This document shows, in pieces, positions 31,281 through 38,864 of a DNA stretch of 64,000 nucleotides (the first letter of the stretch is position 1; every line of letters starts with the position of its first letter). The position numbers and the translations under genes were made by a program. The stretch lies in the NCBI RefSeq assembly GCF_007845675.1, contig NZ_VOBR01000008.1:1-64000 (forward strand). The letters are read 5' to 3'. Under the pieces are notes generated by a model. The model was not told the origin of the DNA. It did no database searches and saw only the letters and a list, made by a program, of their open reading frames with translations. The stretch comes from Lentzea tibetensis (GTDB lineage Bacteria > Actinomycetota > Actinomycetes > Mycobacteriales > Pseudonocardiaceae).

Positions 31281-31784
31281 GTGGAGTTCGACGTCACCAT
31301 CGAGATCCCCAAGGGCGTGCGCAACAAGTACGAGGTGGACCACAAGACGGGCCGGATCAAGCTGGACCGGACGCTCTTCACGTCGACGCAGTACCCGGCC
31401 GACTACGGGTTCGTCGAGAACACCCTCGGTGAGGACGGCGACCCGTTGGACGCCCTCGTCCTGGTGCAGGAGCCGACGTTCCCCGGCTGCCTGATCCGCG
31501 CCCGCGCGATCGGCATGTTCAAGATGACCGACGAGAAGGGCGGCGACGACAAGGTTCTGTGCGTCCCGGCCCACGACCCTCGTCAGGAGCACCTGCGCGA
31601 CATCCACCACCTGGCCGAGTTCGACCGGCTGGAGATCCAGCACTTCTTCGAGGTCTACAAGGACCTCGAGCCCGGCAAGTCCGTCGAAGGCGCGACCTGG
31701 GTCGGCCGCGTCGAGGCCGAGGCCGAGATCGAGCGCTCCTACAAGCGTCAGCTCGACGCTGAGGAAAGCGGCGAAGAGCACTGA
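31281..31784 (+). CDS. ppa: Inorganic pyrophosphatase
   Basis: 167-residue family I soluble enzyme hydrolysing pyrophosphate to phosphate. [20 protein letters not shown], the active-site [22 protein letters not shown] with its metal-binding aspartates, and [17 protein letters not shown] are complete. The start is a GTG at 31281 with AGGGA upstream. It diverges from dacB as in mycobacteria. The genome also has a membrane pyrophosphatase (56906-59215). Confidence 0.97.
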   Translation: MEFDVTIEIPKGVRNKYEVDHKTGRIKLDRTLFTSTQYPADYGFVENTLGEDGDPLDALVLVQEPTFPGCLIRARAIGMFKMTDEKGGDDKVLCVPAHDPRQEHLRDIHHLAEFDRLEIQHFFEVYKDLEPGKSVEGATWVGRVEAEAEIERSYKRQLDAEESGEEH

Positions 31785-31793
31785 GAACGCCGA

Positions 31794-31823
31794 AAAGGGG
31801 CCCCGGAGATCCGGGGCCCCTTT
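31794..31823. terminator. Bidirectional terminator, ppa / MFS gene
   Basis: Arms 31794-31806 and 31811-31823 (AAAGGGGCCCCGG and complement) form a perfect 13-bp stem with a 4-nt loop and A/T flanks on each side. It lies between convergent genes. Confidence 0.85.
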
Positions 31824-31836
31824 CGTTTGCCGAGAA

Positions 31837-33462
31837 CTACACCGCGGCGACGGCCTCGCCGTCGGCCACCCGCTGGAGGCCGGACTTCTCCGACAGCGGG
31901 ATCTCGCGGATGAACCACACCAGCAGGAACCCGACGATCATCACGAGACCACCGGTGAGGAACACCGTGTCCATCGCGCCGGAGAAACCGTCGAGGAACG
32001 GCCGCGCCAGCACCGGGTCGAGTCCCTTGAGGAACTCGGTGTTGTTCAGGTCCACACCAGAGCCGCCCTGCTGCAACGACTGCGCGAACTGCGGGTTCTG
32101 CGCGAGCGCCGTGCGGAACGCCTCGGTCTGCATCGCCGACCGCAGGCCGGACCCGATCTTGTCGCCGACCGTGCTGAACAGGATCGACAGGAAGACCGCG
32201 GTACCGACGGTGCCGCCGATCTGCCGGAAGAACGTCGCCGACGACGTCGAGACGCCCATGTCCCGCGGTTCGGACGAGTTCTGGATCGCGACCAGGATCG
32301 TCTGCATGCACTGGCCGAGCCCGGCGCCCATGATGAACATGAAGATCATCACCAGCCAGATCGGCGTGTCCGTGCCGACCCTGCTGAGCAGCAGCAGCGC
32401 CGTCGCCATCATGCCCGCGCCGATCACCGGGAAGATCTTGTAGCGACCGGTCTTCGCGGTGACCTGACCGCTGATCGCGGTCGCGGACATGATGCCCAGC
32501 ATCATCGGCAGCAGCATCAGGCCGGACTGCGTCGGCGAGACGCCCTTGACGATCTGCAGGTACAGCGGCAGCGACACCATGCCGCCGAACATGCCGATGC
32601 CGAGCACGAAGTTGATCGCGTTGCCCAGCGCGAACGTGTGGTTGCGGAACAACCGCAGCGGCAGCAGCGCCTCGTCGCCCATCCGCCGCTCGGCGAGGAT
32701 GAACGCGATGATGCCCAGCCCGCCGACGACGTACATCGCGATGGACGTCCCGGAGGCCCAGCCCCACTCACGGCCCTGCTCCGCGACGAGCAGCAACGGC
32801 ACGAGCCCGACGATCAGGGTGAGCGCGCCGACGTAGTCGATGCGGTGGTCGACCCGGTTGTGCGGGATGTTGAGCACCTTCGCGACGACGGCGAGCGCGG
32901 CGAGCGCGACCGGGACGTTCACCAGGAACACCCAGCGCCAACCGGCCACGCCGAGGAAGCTGTCCATACCGGCGAACAGGCCGCCGATGACCGGGCCGAG
33001 GACGCTGGACGTGCCGAACACGGCCATGAAGTACGCGGAGTACCTGCTGCGCTCCCTCGGGGAGATCATGTCGGCCATGATCGCGAAGGCGAGCGACATC
33101 AGACCGCCCGCGCCGAGACCCTGCACCGCGCGGAACGCGGCGAGCTCGTACATCGAGTTGGCGATGCCCGACAGCAGCGAGCCCGCGAGGAACAGCGAGA
33201 TCGCGGCCAGGTACAGCGGCTTGCGGCCGTAGATGTCCGAGAGCTTGCCGTACAACGGCGTCGTGACCGTGGCGGTGATCAGGTAAGCGGTCGTGGCCCA
33301 CGCCTGCAGCGTCTGGCCGTGCAGCTCGTCGGCGATGGTCTTCATCGCGCTGGCGACGATCATCTGGTCCAGCGCGGCGAGGAACATGCCGAGCAGCAGT
33401 CCCGACAGCACCGTCAGGATCTGACGATGCGTCAGCGAAGCCTGCTGAGTTTCCGTTGACAT
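31837..33462 (-). CDS. DHA2-family MFS drug efflux transporter
   Basis: 541-residue proton-driven exporter of the EmrB/QacA type with about 14 predicted membrane helices. DHA2 signatures: FLAALDQMIVASAMKTIADEL in helix 1, the motif A loop GKLSDIYGRKPLY, and motif C-like MAVFGTSSVLGPVIGGLF. A periplasmic insertion rich in Gln/Asn sits around residue 455-480. Its ATG follows the MarR stop with no gap (TAG-ATG) and has its own GGAGG, so the pair is an operon and MarR probably controls it. The drug or metabolite exported is unknown. Confidence 0.92.
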   Translation of the reverse strand: MSTETQQASLTHRQILTVLSGLLLGMFLAALDQMIVASAMKTIADELHGQTLQAWATTAYLITATVTTPLYGKLSDIYGRKPLYLAAISLFLAGSLLSGIANSMYELAAFRAVQGLGAGGLMSLAFAIMADMISPRERSRYSAYFMAVFGTSSVLGPVIGGLFAGMDSFLGVAGWRWVFLVNVPVALAALAVVAKVLNIPHNRVDHRIDYVGALTLIVGLVPLLLVAEQGREWGWASGTSIAMYVVGGLGIIAFILAERRMGDEALLPLRLFRNHTFALGNAINFVLGIGMFGGMVSLPLYLQIVKGVSPTQSGLMLLPMMLGIMSATAISGQVTAKTGRYKIFPVIGAGMMATALLLLSRVGTDTPIWLVMIFMFIMGAGLGQCMQTILVAIQNSSEPRDMGVSTSSATFFRQIGGTVGTAVFLSILFSTVGDKIGSGLRSAMQTEAFRTALAQNPQFAQSLQQGGSGVDLNNTEFLKGLDPVLARPFLDGFSGAMDTVFLTGGLVMIVGFLLVWFIREIPLSEKSGLQRVADGEAVAAV

Positions 33463-34002
33463 CTACCTTTCCCCTCCTGTGCGAGCCCCCAGCCCGCCTT
33501 CAGACATGAAGTTCGGAATCGCGGTCTCGTAGTCCTGCACGAAGCGCTCGAAGAGGTCGGCGAACTGCTTCCAGTCCGCCTCCTCCCACTCCTCGAACAT
33601 CCGTGCGATGGCGACGTTGCGCAGTCGCCTGCGTTCTTTGAGCAACTTGAGTCCGGCGTCGGTGGCGGCGAGCACGCTGGCGCGGCCGTCCGCGGGGTCG
33701 GCCCTGCGCTCGACCAGCCCGTCCTTCACCAGCACGGCTACCTGCCTGCTGATCGTCGACGGGTCGGACAGCACCGCTTCGGCGAGCGCGCTCGACCGGC
33801 ACGGCCCCATGCCCGCCAGGGTGGCGAGCAGGATGAAGGACGCCTTGTCCATGCCCTGCTTGGCCATCTGGTGTGCGACCTGGGCGTGCATCTTGTTCAG
33901 GCGGACCATCGCCATGCCGACGCGGTCAGCCAGTTCGTGGCCCGAATCGGCGGCGGAGCAGAAGCCCGGCTCGACCATCACCAACTCCGTTGCTTGCATC
34001 AT
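33463..34002 (-). CDS. MarR-family transcriptional regulator
   Basis: About 179 residues from ATG 34002, or 171 from ATG 33978, which has a GGAG site. The winged helix covers roughly residues 45-125: ALAEAVLSDPSTISRQVAVLVKDGLVERRADPADGRASVLAAT, with helix 3 and the DxR wing intact. It is coupled to the downstream DHA2 pump, the usual arrangement for MarR repressors relieved by a pump substrate. A 36-base symmetrical element at 33991-34026 overlaps its start and is the likely operator. Confidence 0.9.
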   Translation of the reverse strand: MMQATELVMVEPGFCSAADSGHELADRVGMAMVRLNKMHAQVAHQMAKQGMDKASFILLATLAGMGPCRSSALAEAVLSDPSTISRQVAVLVKDGLVERRADPADGRASVLAATDAGLKLLKERRRLRNVAIARMFEEWEEADWKQFADLFERFVQDYETAIPNFMSEGGLGARTGGER

Positions 34003-34026
34003 CCAACTAGTTGCTCGCTACAAGCA
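33991..34026. promoter_or_regulatory. Two-part palindromic operator of the MarR gene
   Basis: A perfect inner palindrome CAACTAGTTG (34004-34013) is flanked by outer arms TGCTTG (33991-33996) and CAAGCA (34021-34026), which share exactly the same centre. The element spans the start codon region of the MarR gene, where repressor binding would block transcription. Confidence 0.5.
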
Positions 34027-34106
34027 TCCATCTCGAACGGAGTATTGGCAAGTGAGTTTCAGCTCTCACTCGCACGAAGTGGTTACTCATGGGTAACATC
34101 CGCTGC

Positions 34107-34562
34107 ATGAGCCAGGACTTCTCGTTCGTCGCCGACGCGATGAAGCAGGTCGTGCCGTGGGTGAAGACCCTCGGGATCGAGTTCGAGGACGTGTCGGCCA
34201 CGCGCGTGGTGGCCGTCCTGCCGGACGACGAGCCGATGCGCAACCACGTCGGCGGGCCGCACGCGGCGAACATGTTCGGCGTGGGCGAGACCGCGTCGGG
34301 CGCCGTCGTGATGGCCGCGTTCGCCGAGTACATGGACAAGGCGACGCCGCTCGTCGCGCGCGCCGAGATCGCCTACAAGAAGCTCGCGCTGGGCGCGCTG
34401 CGCGCGGAGGCCGTGCTGGAGCGCTCAGCCACCGACGTGATCGCCGAGCTGGAGTCGGGCACCCGCCCCGAGTTCCCGGTCGCCGTCACGATCACCAACG
34501 CCGAAGGCGTGACGACCGGCGAGATGACCGTCGTCTGGACGCTCAAGCCGAACCGTTCCTGA
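34107..34562 (+). CDS. DUF4442 hotdog-fold thioesterase-like protein
   Basis: About 151 residues from ATG 34107; an in-frame ATG at 34089 gives six more. The hotdog features are the central helix region HVGGPHAANMFGVGETASGAVVMA and the strand ARAEIAYKKLALGALRAEAVLE. The family is related to acyl-CoA thioesterases, but substrates are not known. The last 20 bases overlap the end of the convergent CGNR zinc-finger gene. Confidence 0.8.
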   Translation: MSQDFSFVADAMKQVVPWVKTLGIEFEDVSATRVVAVLPDDEPMRNHVGGPHAANMFGVGETASGAVVMAAFAEYMDKATPLVARAEIAYKKLALGALRAEAVLERSATDVIAELESGTRPEFPVAVTITNAEGVTTGEMTVVWTLKPNRS

Positions 34563-34896
34563 CGTGCTCGCGGCACCGGCGGCGGGAACAGCCGTTGGTG
34601 CGGTCGACGAACGCCGCGGCACAGACCTCGCAGCGCTTGACCCGCCGCCACCCGTCGGTGACGACCAGCGCGACGAGCCCGGCCGCCGCGGTGTCCACCA
34701 CGTCGTCGAGCTCCGCACGCCACCGACCGTCCACTTCGGACAGCCGGAGCCCGCGGAGCGCCGACTCGAGCTCGCGCGCCGCCAGCCGCTCGTCCGGCAG
34801 CGCGGTGACGACGGCCGCGAAGACCCCCTGTGCCAGCAGGGTCTCCGCGGTCCTCAGCGCCGGGTCGAGCAGCCGGAACGGCGGCACGGCCGTCAT
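34543..34896 (-). CDS. CGNR zinc-finger protein
   Basis: 117-residue protein. The C-terminal third holds the zinc knuckle RCEVCAAAFVDRTNGCSRRRC, four cysteines in the CGNR pattern, with a following histidine. The N-terminal part resembles the ABATE stress-related domain that accompanies CGNR in actinobacteria. The start ATG 34896 overlaps the stop of the L11-like gene as ATGA, so the two are translationally coupled. CGNR proteins are presumed DNA- or RNA-binding regulators. Its coupling to a ribosomal-protein paralogue makes an RNA or ribosome role worth considering; that is inference. Confidence 0.82.
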   Translation of the reverse strand: MTAVPPFRLLDPALRTAETLLAQGVFAAVVTALPDERLAARELESALRGLRLSEVDGRWRAELDDVVDTAAAGLVALVVTDGWRRVKRCEVCAAAFVDRTNGCSRRRCREHVRNGSA

Positions 34897-35288
34897 TGCT
34901 CCTCGATGGTGACTCCCATGGACCGCGCCGTGCCCGCGATGACGCGCATCGCGGCCTCGACGTCGGTCGTGTTGAGGTCGGGGAGCTTGCGCTCGGCGAT
35001 GACCCGCAGCTGAGCGCGCGTGAGCACGCGCCGCCCGTTCATCGCCTTCTTGATGAGCGAGCTGGTCGGCGGGGTCTTGAGCCGCAACGCGAACGTCTTG
35101 TCCTCGAAGACCGAGATGACCACCGGGACGGTCTCGCCGCGCTGGCCACCCGTCGCCTCGTCGTAGGCGCGCTTGATCCCGACCAGGTTCGTGCCCGTGT
35201 GCCCCAGCATCTTGCCGAGGTCCATCATCGAGGCGTTGCCCGCCTCGAGCTGCATCGTGATCTCGTGGATCGTCTTCTTCGCGGCCAT
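34893..35288 (-). CDS. Ribosomal protein L11 paralogue
   Basis: 131 residues against 141-144 for housekeeping L11. The C-terminal RNA-binding domain is well kept (FALRLKTPPTSSLIKKAMNG; VRVIAERKLPDLN-like; AAMRVIAGTARSMGV). The N-terminal domain is altered: the conserved proline-rich segment of L11 (PAPPVGPALG) is replaced by ASMMDLGKMLG at residues 19-29 with a one-residue deletion, so all four prolines are gone. Those prolines contact thiostrepton-type antibiotics in normal L11. A palindrome lies just upstream (35305-35319). The normal rplK should be beside rplA elsewhere; this is a stand-alone copy. Confidence 0.9.
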   Translation of the reverse strand: MAAKKTIHEITMQLEAGNASMMDLGKMLGHTGTNLVGIKRAYDEATGGQRGETVPVVISVFEDKTFALRLKTPPTSSLIKKAMNGRRVLTRAQLRVIAERKLPDLNTTDVEAAMRVIAGTARSMGVTIEEQ

Positions 35289-35304
35289 GGGCCGAACGTA
35301 GGAA

Positions 35305-35319
35305 CTGACGTAGCGTCAG
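35305..35319. promoter_or_regulatory. Palindrome upstream of the L11 paralogue
   Basis: CTGACG-TAG-CGTCAG is a perfect 6-bp inverted repeat with a 3-base centre, 17 bases upstream of the L11-like ATG. Its place in the leader or promoter suggests an operator. The cognate protein is unknown. Confidence 0.4.
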
Positions 35320-35402
35320 ACTCAAGTCGATAACAAAGTGAACTACTTCCACCCTCGCTCCGTACGCCTAATTAGCTGGTCACAGGTGTAGGGAGGCGTA
35401 CG

Positions 35403-36104
35403 GTGGGGCGTACGGTCGTCGGACGGCGAGTCGCGGGCACAGTGCTGCTGCCGCTTCTGGTGGTGGGGTGCAGCAGCACCCACGCCGCCCCCGTTCCTGT
35501 TGCCCAACCCATCGCGCCGCCGTCGACGACCATCACGACGACGACCACACCGGACAGCGGTCCCTCCTCCCAGCTCACGGTGCAGAACATCGTGGACGGC
35601 CGGACCGTGACGCTGTCCGACGGCACGAACGTGCAGGTGGAAGGCCTCGCCCCGATGGGCGAGTGCTGGGCCGAGATGTCCGCCCAGTTCGCCGCGACGA
35701 TGGTGCTCGGCAAGCCGGTCAGGGTGAACCGCGGCTCGCCGGCGTCTCCGCTCAAACTCGAGGACGGCACCGACTACGCGTTGCTCGCGGTCGGCCAGGG
35801 AGCCGCGCGCGCCGAGGCGCCCTCCGGCGTGATGCTGGAGGCCCAGACCGCGGCGCAGCAGGTGCCCAGCGGGCTGTGGGGTTCGCCGTGCAACGGGCAG
35901 GACGCCAAGCCCACGACGCCGGCACCTCCTCCCCCGCCGCCTCCGCCCGCCACCAAGAAGCCTCCGGTCACGCCGACCACGCGGTTCGTGTTCTTCTTCG
36001 ACTGCGAAGAGGCCAAGCGGGCCGGTGCGGCGCCGATCCGCAGGGACCAGCCGGGGTACCGGCTGCAGCTGGACCAGAACCAGAACGGCATCGCCTGCGA
36101 GTGA
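35403..36104 (+). CDS. SNase-like/Excalibur lipoprotein, copy 1
   Basis: 233-residue surface protein. The signal peptide ends at a lipobox with Cys23 (VVGC), followed by a Pro/Thr linker. A staphylococcal-nuclease-like domain (about 57-165) keeps the fold landmarks (VDGRTVTLSDG, VEGLAP, DGTDYALLAVGQGAARAE, GLWG) but lacks the catalytic Asp/Arg/Glu residues. A proline-rich hinge leads to a C-terminal Excalibur calcium-binding motif, LDQNQNGIACE, whose first loop is less acidic than in copies 2 and 3. Two cysteines in ECW and SPCNG could form a disulfide. GTG start with GGGAGG upstream. First of three tandem paralogues. Confidence 0.85.
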   Translation: MGRTVVGRRVAGTVLLPLLVVGCSSTHAAPVPVAQPIAPPSTTITTTTTPDSGPSSQLTVQNIVDGRTVTLSDGTNVQVEGLAPMGECWAEMSAQFAATMVLGKPVRVNRGSPASPLKLEDGTDYALLAVGQGAARAEAPSGVMLEAQTAAQQVPSGLWGSPCNGQDAKPTTPAPPPPPPPPATKKPPVTPTTRFVFFFDCEEAKRAGAAPIRRDQPGYRLQLDQNQNGIACE

Positions 36105-36145
36105 CCTGAGTAACACTCCGGCCGCCAGGCCCCGATAGGGCTGCC

Positions 36146-36898
36146 GTGACCGCAGCCCAGTTCTGGCGCCAGCTGCCCAAGAAGGCGCGCATCGTCCTGA
36201 TCGCCATCGCCGCCGTGCTGCTGCTCGGCCTGATCGGCAGCATGTCCGGCAACGAGAAGCCGCGACCGCAGTCTCTGGCGACGTCAGTACCCGGGGCGAC
36301 GAGCACGACCACCACCACAACGACAACCACAACGACAACGACCACGTCGGCCGCTCCGCCGGCGGTGACGGTGCAGAGCGTGGTGGACGGCCGCACGCTG
36401 CTCCTGTCCGATGGCACGAAGGTCGTGGTCCGCGGACTCGCGCAGCCCGGCGCGTGCTGGGCGACCGCGTCACTCGACTTCGCCAAGAGCACTCTCGTGA
36501 ACCAGTCGATCCGCCTGGTCGACACCTCAGCCGAGGTGGCCACGGTGCTGCTGCCCAACGGCAGCGACTACGCGGTTCTCGCGCTGAGCAAGGGAGTCGC
36601 CCGCGCGGAAGCGGCCGCGATCAAGACGCTGCAGGACACCCAGGCGGCAGCACAGCAAGCCGCTGCGGGGTTCTGGGGTCCGTCGTGCGAAGGCCTCGAC
36701 GTCAAGCCGGTTCCCCCACCCGCACCGCAGCCGGTGGTCCCGCAACCCCAGCGGGAACCGGCGCCGAACCCACCTGCCGCGGCCTACTACGCGAACTGCG
36801 CCGCCGCACGCGCCGCGGGTGCCGCACCGCTCCGCGTCGGCCAGCCCGGCTACCGGCCCGCCCTCGACGGCGACAAGGACGGAGTCGCGTGTGAATGA
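36146..36898 (+). CDS. SNase-like/Excalibur membrane protein, copy 2
   Basis: 250-residue paralogue anchored by a transmembrane helix at about residues 15-33 instead of a lipid. A run of threonines (about 52-66) forms a linker. The nuclease-like domain (about 73-180) has VDGRTLLLSDG, VRGLAQPGACW and GVARAE, without catalytic residues, and the paired cysteines ACW and PSCEG. The Excalibur end is a full LDGDKDGVACE. The start is GTG 36146, 41 bases after copy 1, with a remnant TAACACT in the gap. Confidence 0.85.
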   Translation: MTAAQFWRQLPKKARIVLIAIAAVLLLGLIGSMSGNEKPRPQSLATSVPGATSTTTTTTTTTTTTTTSAAPPAVTVQSVVDGRTLLLSDGTKVVVRGLAQPGACWATASLDFAKSTLVNQSIRLVDTSAEVATVLLPNGSDYAVLALSKGVARAEAAAIKTLQDTQAAAQQAAAGFWGPSCEGLDVKPVPPPAPQPVVPQPQREPAPNPPAAAYYANCAAARAAGAAPLRVGQPGYRPALDGDKDGVACE

Positions 36899-36938
36899 CG
36901 TGCGGTAACACTTCCCGTGTCCCCGCGATCCCACTCCC

Positions 36939-37604
36939 GTGACGACAGCCGAGTTATCGCGGCACGCCCGGTCCGCCCTGATCGTGGTCTGGATCATGGT
37001 GACGGGCGTCCTCGTCGGGAACATGCCCGGTGACTCGCCACTGCCGCCCCGAGCGAAACCAGCGGCCGCGGCACCGGCGCCACCGCCGGAAGTGCTGGTG
37101 ACGGGCATCGTCGACGGACGCACGGTCGTGCTCGCCGACGGCGGACAGGTGCTCGTCGACGGCCTGGCGAACCCCGGCGAGTGCTGGGCGGCCACGTCGA
37201 CCGAGTTCGCGGTGACGACGTTGCTGGGCAAGACGGTCGGAGTTGTTCGGCGGGCGGACAAAGCCGGCCTGCTGCTCGCGGACGGCACGAGCTTCGCGGT
37301 GCTCGCGGTGAGCAAGGGCGTGGCGCGGGCGGAAGGCCTTGCCGACCACGCCATCAAGGACGCGCAGTCGACGGCCATGCACGCCGCCGTCGGGTTCTGG
37401 GGGCCGGAGTGCGGCGGTCTCGACGTCAAGCTCGTCCCCGTCACCGACGCGACGGCCGAGACCGAGACCGAGCAGTACCCCTACGTCTTCTACCGGAGCT
37501 GCGCGGCGGTGCTGGCCGCGGGCGAGACGGCGCTGAACTCGTGGGAGCCCGGCTACCGCGCCGAGCTCGACGCGGACGGCAACGGTGTGGCCTGCGACAA
37601 CTAG
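36939..37604 (+). CDS. SNase-like/Excalibur membrane protein, copy 3
   Basis: 221-residue paralogue with an N-terminal helix at about residues 12-29 and a short Ala/Pro linker. The nuclease-like domain shows IVDGRTVVLADGG, VDGLANPGECW, DGTSFAVLAVSKGVARAEG and FWGPECGG. The Excalibur motif is LDADGNGVACDN. The active-site residues are missing here too. GTG start 40 bases after copy 2. The next gene begins nine bases after the stop, so it may be co-transcribed. Confidence 0.84.
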   Translation: MTTAELSRHARSALIVVWIMVTGVLVGNMPGDSPLPPRAKPAAAAPAPPPEVLVTGIVDGRTVVLADGGQVLVDGLANPGECWAATSTEFAVTTLLGKTVGVVRRADKAGLLLADGTSFAVLAVSKGVARAEGLADHAIKDAQSTAMHAAVGFWGPECGGLDVKLVPVTDATAETETEQYPYVFYRSCAAVLAAGETALNSWEPGYRAELDADGNGVACDN

Positions 37605-37613
37605 CCTGTCCGC

Positions 37614-38570
37614 ATGAAGCTGGACAGCGCTGAGGTCTCCGGCAGCCCCCTCGACGTCGGCGACCGCGCGGCGCGGGCCGAGGAGCTCGGCTACGACGGG
37701 TTCTGGCTGGCCGAGACGAAGCACGACCCGTTCGTCGCGCTCGCCGTCGCCGCGGGCCGCACGACGCGGATCGAGCTGGGCACCGGCATCGCGGTGGCGT
37801 TCGCGCGCAACCCGATGAGCACCGCGGTGCTGGCCAACGACCTGCAGCTGCTGTCCGGCGGCCGGTTCAACCTCGGCCTCGGCTCGCAGGTCGAGCCGCA
37901 CATCACCAAGCGGTTCGCGATGACCTGGTCGAAGCCGGCCGCGCGGATGCGCGAGTTCGTGCTCGCGATCAGGGCGATCTGGCACAGCTGGGCGACGAGC
38001 GAGCGGCTGGTGTTCCGCGGCGAGTTCTACCGGCACACGCTGATGACGCCGATGTTCGACCCCGGCCCCAACGCGTTCGGCAACCCGAAGATCCACCTGG
38101 CCGGTGTCGGCGAGCTGATGACCGAGGTCGCGGGTGAGGTGGCGGACGGCTTCCTGTGCCACAGCTTCACGACCGAGCGGTATCTGCGCGAGGTGACGGT
38201 GCCCGCGCTGGAACGCGGCCGCGCCAAGGCGGGCAAGTCGTTGGAGGGCTTCGAGATCAGCGGCATGTCGTTCGTCGCGACGACCGACGAGGAGGCCGCG
38301 GACGTCAAGCGGCAGATCGCCTTCTACGGGTCGACGCCGTCGTACCGGAAAGTGCTGGACCTGCACGGCTGGGGTGCGCTGCACGAGGAGCTGCACCGGA
38401 TGTCGCGCCGGCAGCTGTGGGCGGAGATGACCGAGCTGATCAGTGACGACGTGCTGCGGGCGTTCGCGGTGGTCGGCTCGCCGGACGAGGTCGTGGCGCG
38501 GCTGCGGGAACGCCGGATCGACCGCGTGACGACGCCGGCGAACGTGCTCAGCGCCTGGCGGAGTGGCTGA
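37614..38570 (+). CDS. LLM-class (F420-dependent) oxidoreductase
   Basis: 318-residue TIM-barrel luciferase-like protein of the TIGR03617 type. It shows AARAEELGYDGFWLAETKHDPF, GTGIAVAFARNPM, GGRFNLGLGSQVEPHITKRF (the coenzyme-binding region) and FAVVGSPDEVVARLRER at the end. Actinobacterial members generally use F420H2, but the substrate is unknown. It starts nine bases after the third SNase-like gene. Its 3' end overlaps the small convergent gene at 38548-38721. Confidence 0.87.
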   Translation: MKLDSAEVSGSPLDVGDRAARAEELGYDGFWLAETKHDPFVALAVAAGRTTRIELGTGIAVAFARNPMSTAVLANDLQLLSGGRFNLGLGSQVEPHITKRFAMTWSKPAARMREFVLAIRAIWHSWATSERLVFRGEFYRHTLMTPMFDPGPNAFGNPKIHLAGVGELMTEVAGEVADGFLCHSFTTERYLREVTVPALERGRAKAGKSLEGFEISGMSFVATTDEEAADVKRQIAFYGSTPSYRKVLDLHGWGALHEELHRMSRRQLWAEMTELISDDVLRAFAVVGSPDEVVARLRERRIDRVTTPANVLSAWRSG

Positions 38571-38721
38571 GGCCCTGCCTGGCCAGCTCGTCGTGGAACC
38601 ACGCGAGCTCGGCGCGGACTCTCGCGACCCCGCGCTTTCTTATCCACCGTCTCCGGCCGACGTTCGCCGCGGTCAGGGCGAACGGCAGCGCCATCACGGT
38701 GAGCACCAACATCACGAACAT
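38548..38721 (-). CDS. Small membrane protein, 57 residues
   Basis: Short ORF beginning ATG at 38721 with GAGGAG about eight bases upstream. Residues 1-20 (MFVMLVLTVMALPFALTAAN) form a hydrophobic helix, followed by a strongly basic stretch (GRRRWIRKRG) and an amphipathic end (ELAWFHDELARQG). This layout and the ribosome site support a real single-pass membrane protein with a cytoplasmic basic tail. The last 23 bases overlap the end of the convergent oxidoreductase gene. No family recognised. Confidence 0.6.
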   Translation of the reverse strand: MFVMLVLTVMALPFALTAANVGRRRWIRKRGVARVRAELAWFHDELARQGLSHSARR

Positions 38722-38864
38722 GTACGTCTCCTCGGGTTGCGAAGGTGCAACGACCTATCGAGACGCTGCTTACGGTACCGCGCCCAACGCCACCCCGATG
38801 GAGCAAAGTCACCGACTAACGACGCTGTCTTGACTAACAAAGTTGTCGGTGAGACCGTGGGTGC

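Noticed and set aside
36298-36350. Microsatellite of ACC/ACA triplets
   Set aside because: In-frame codons for the poly-threonine linker of the second SNase-like protein, not an intergenic repeat.
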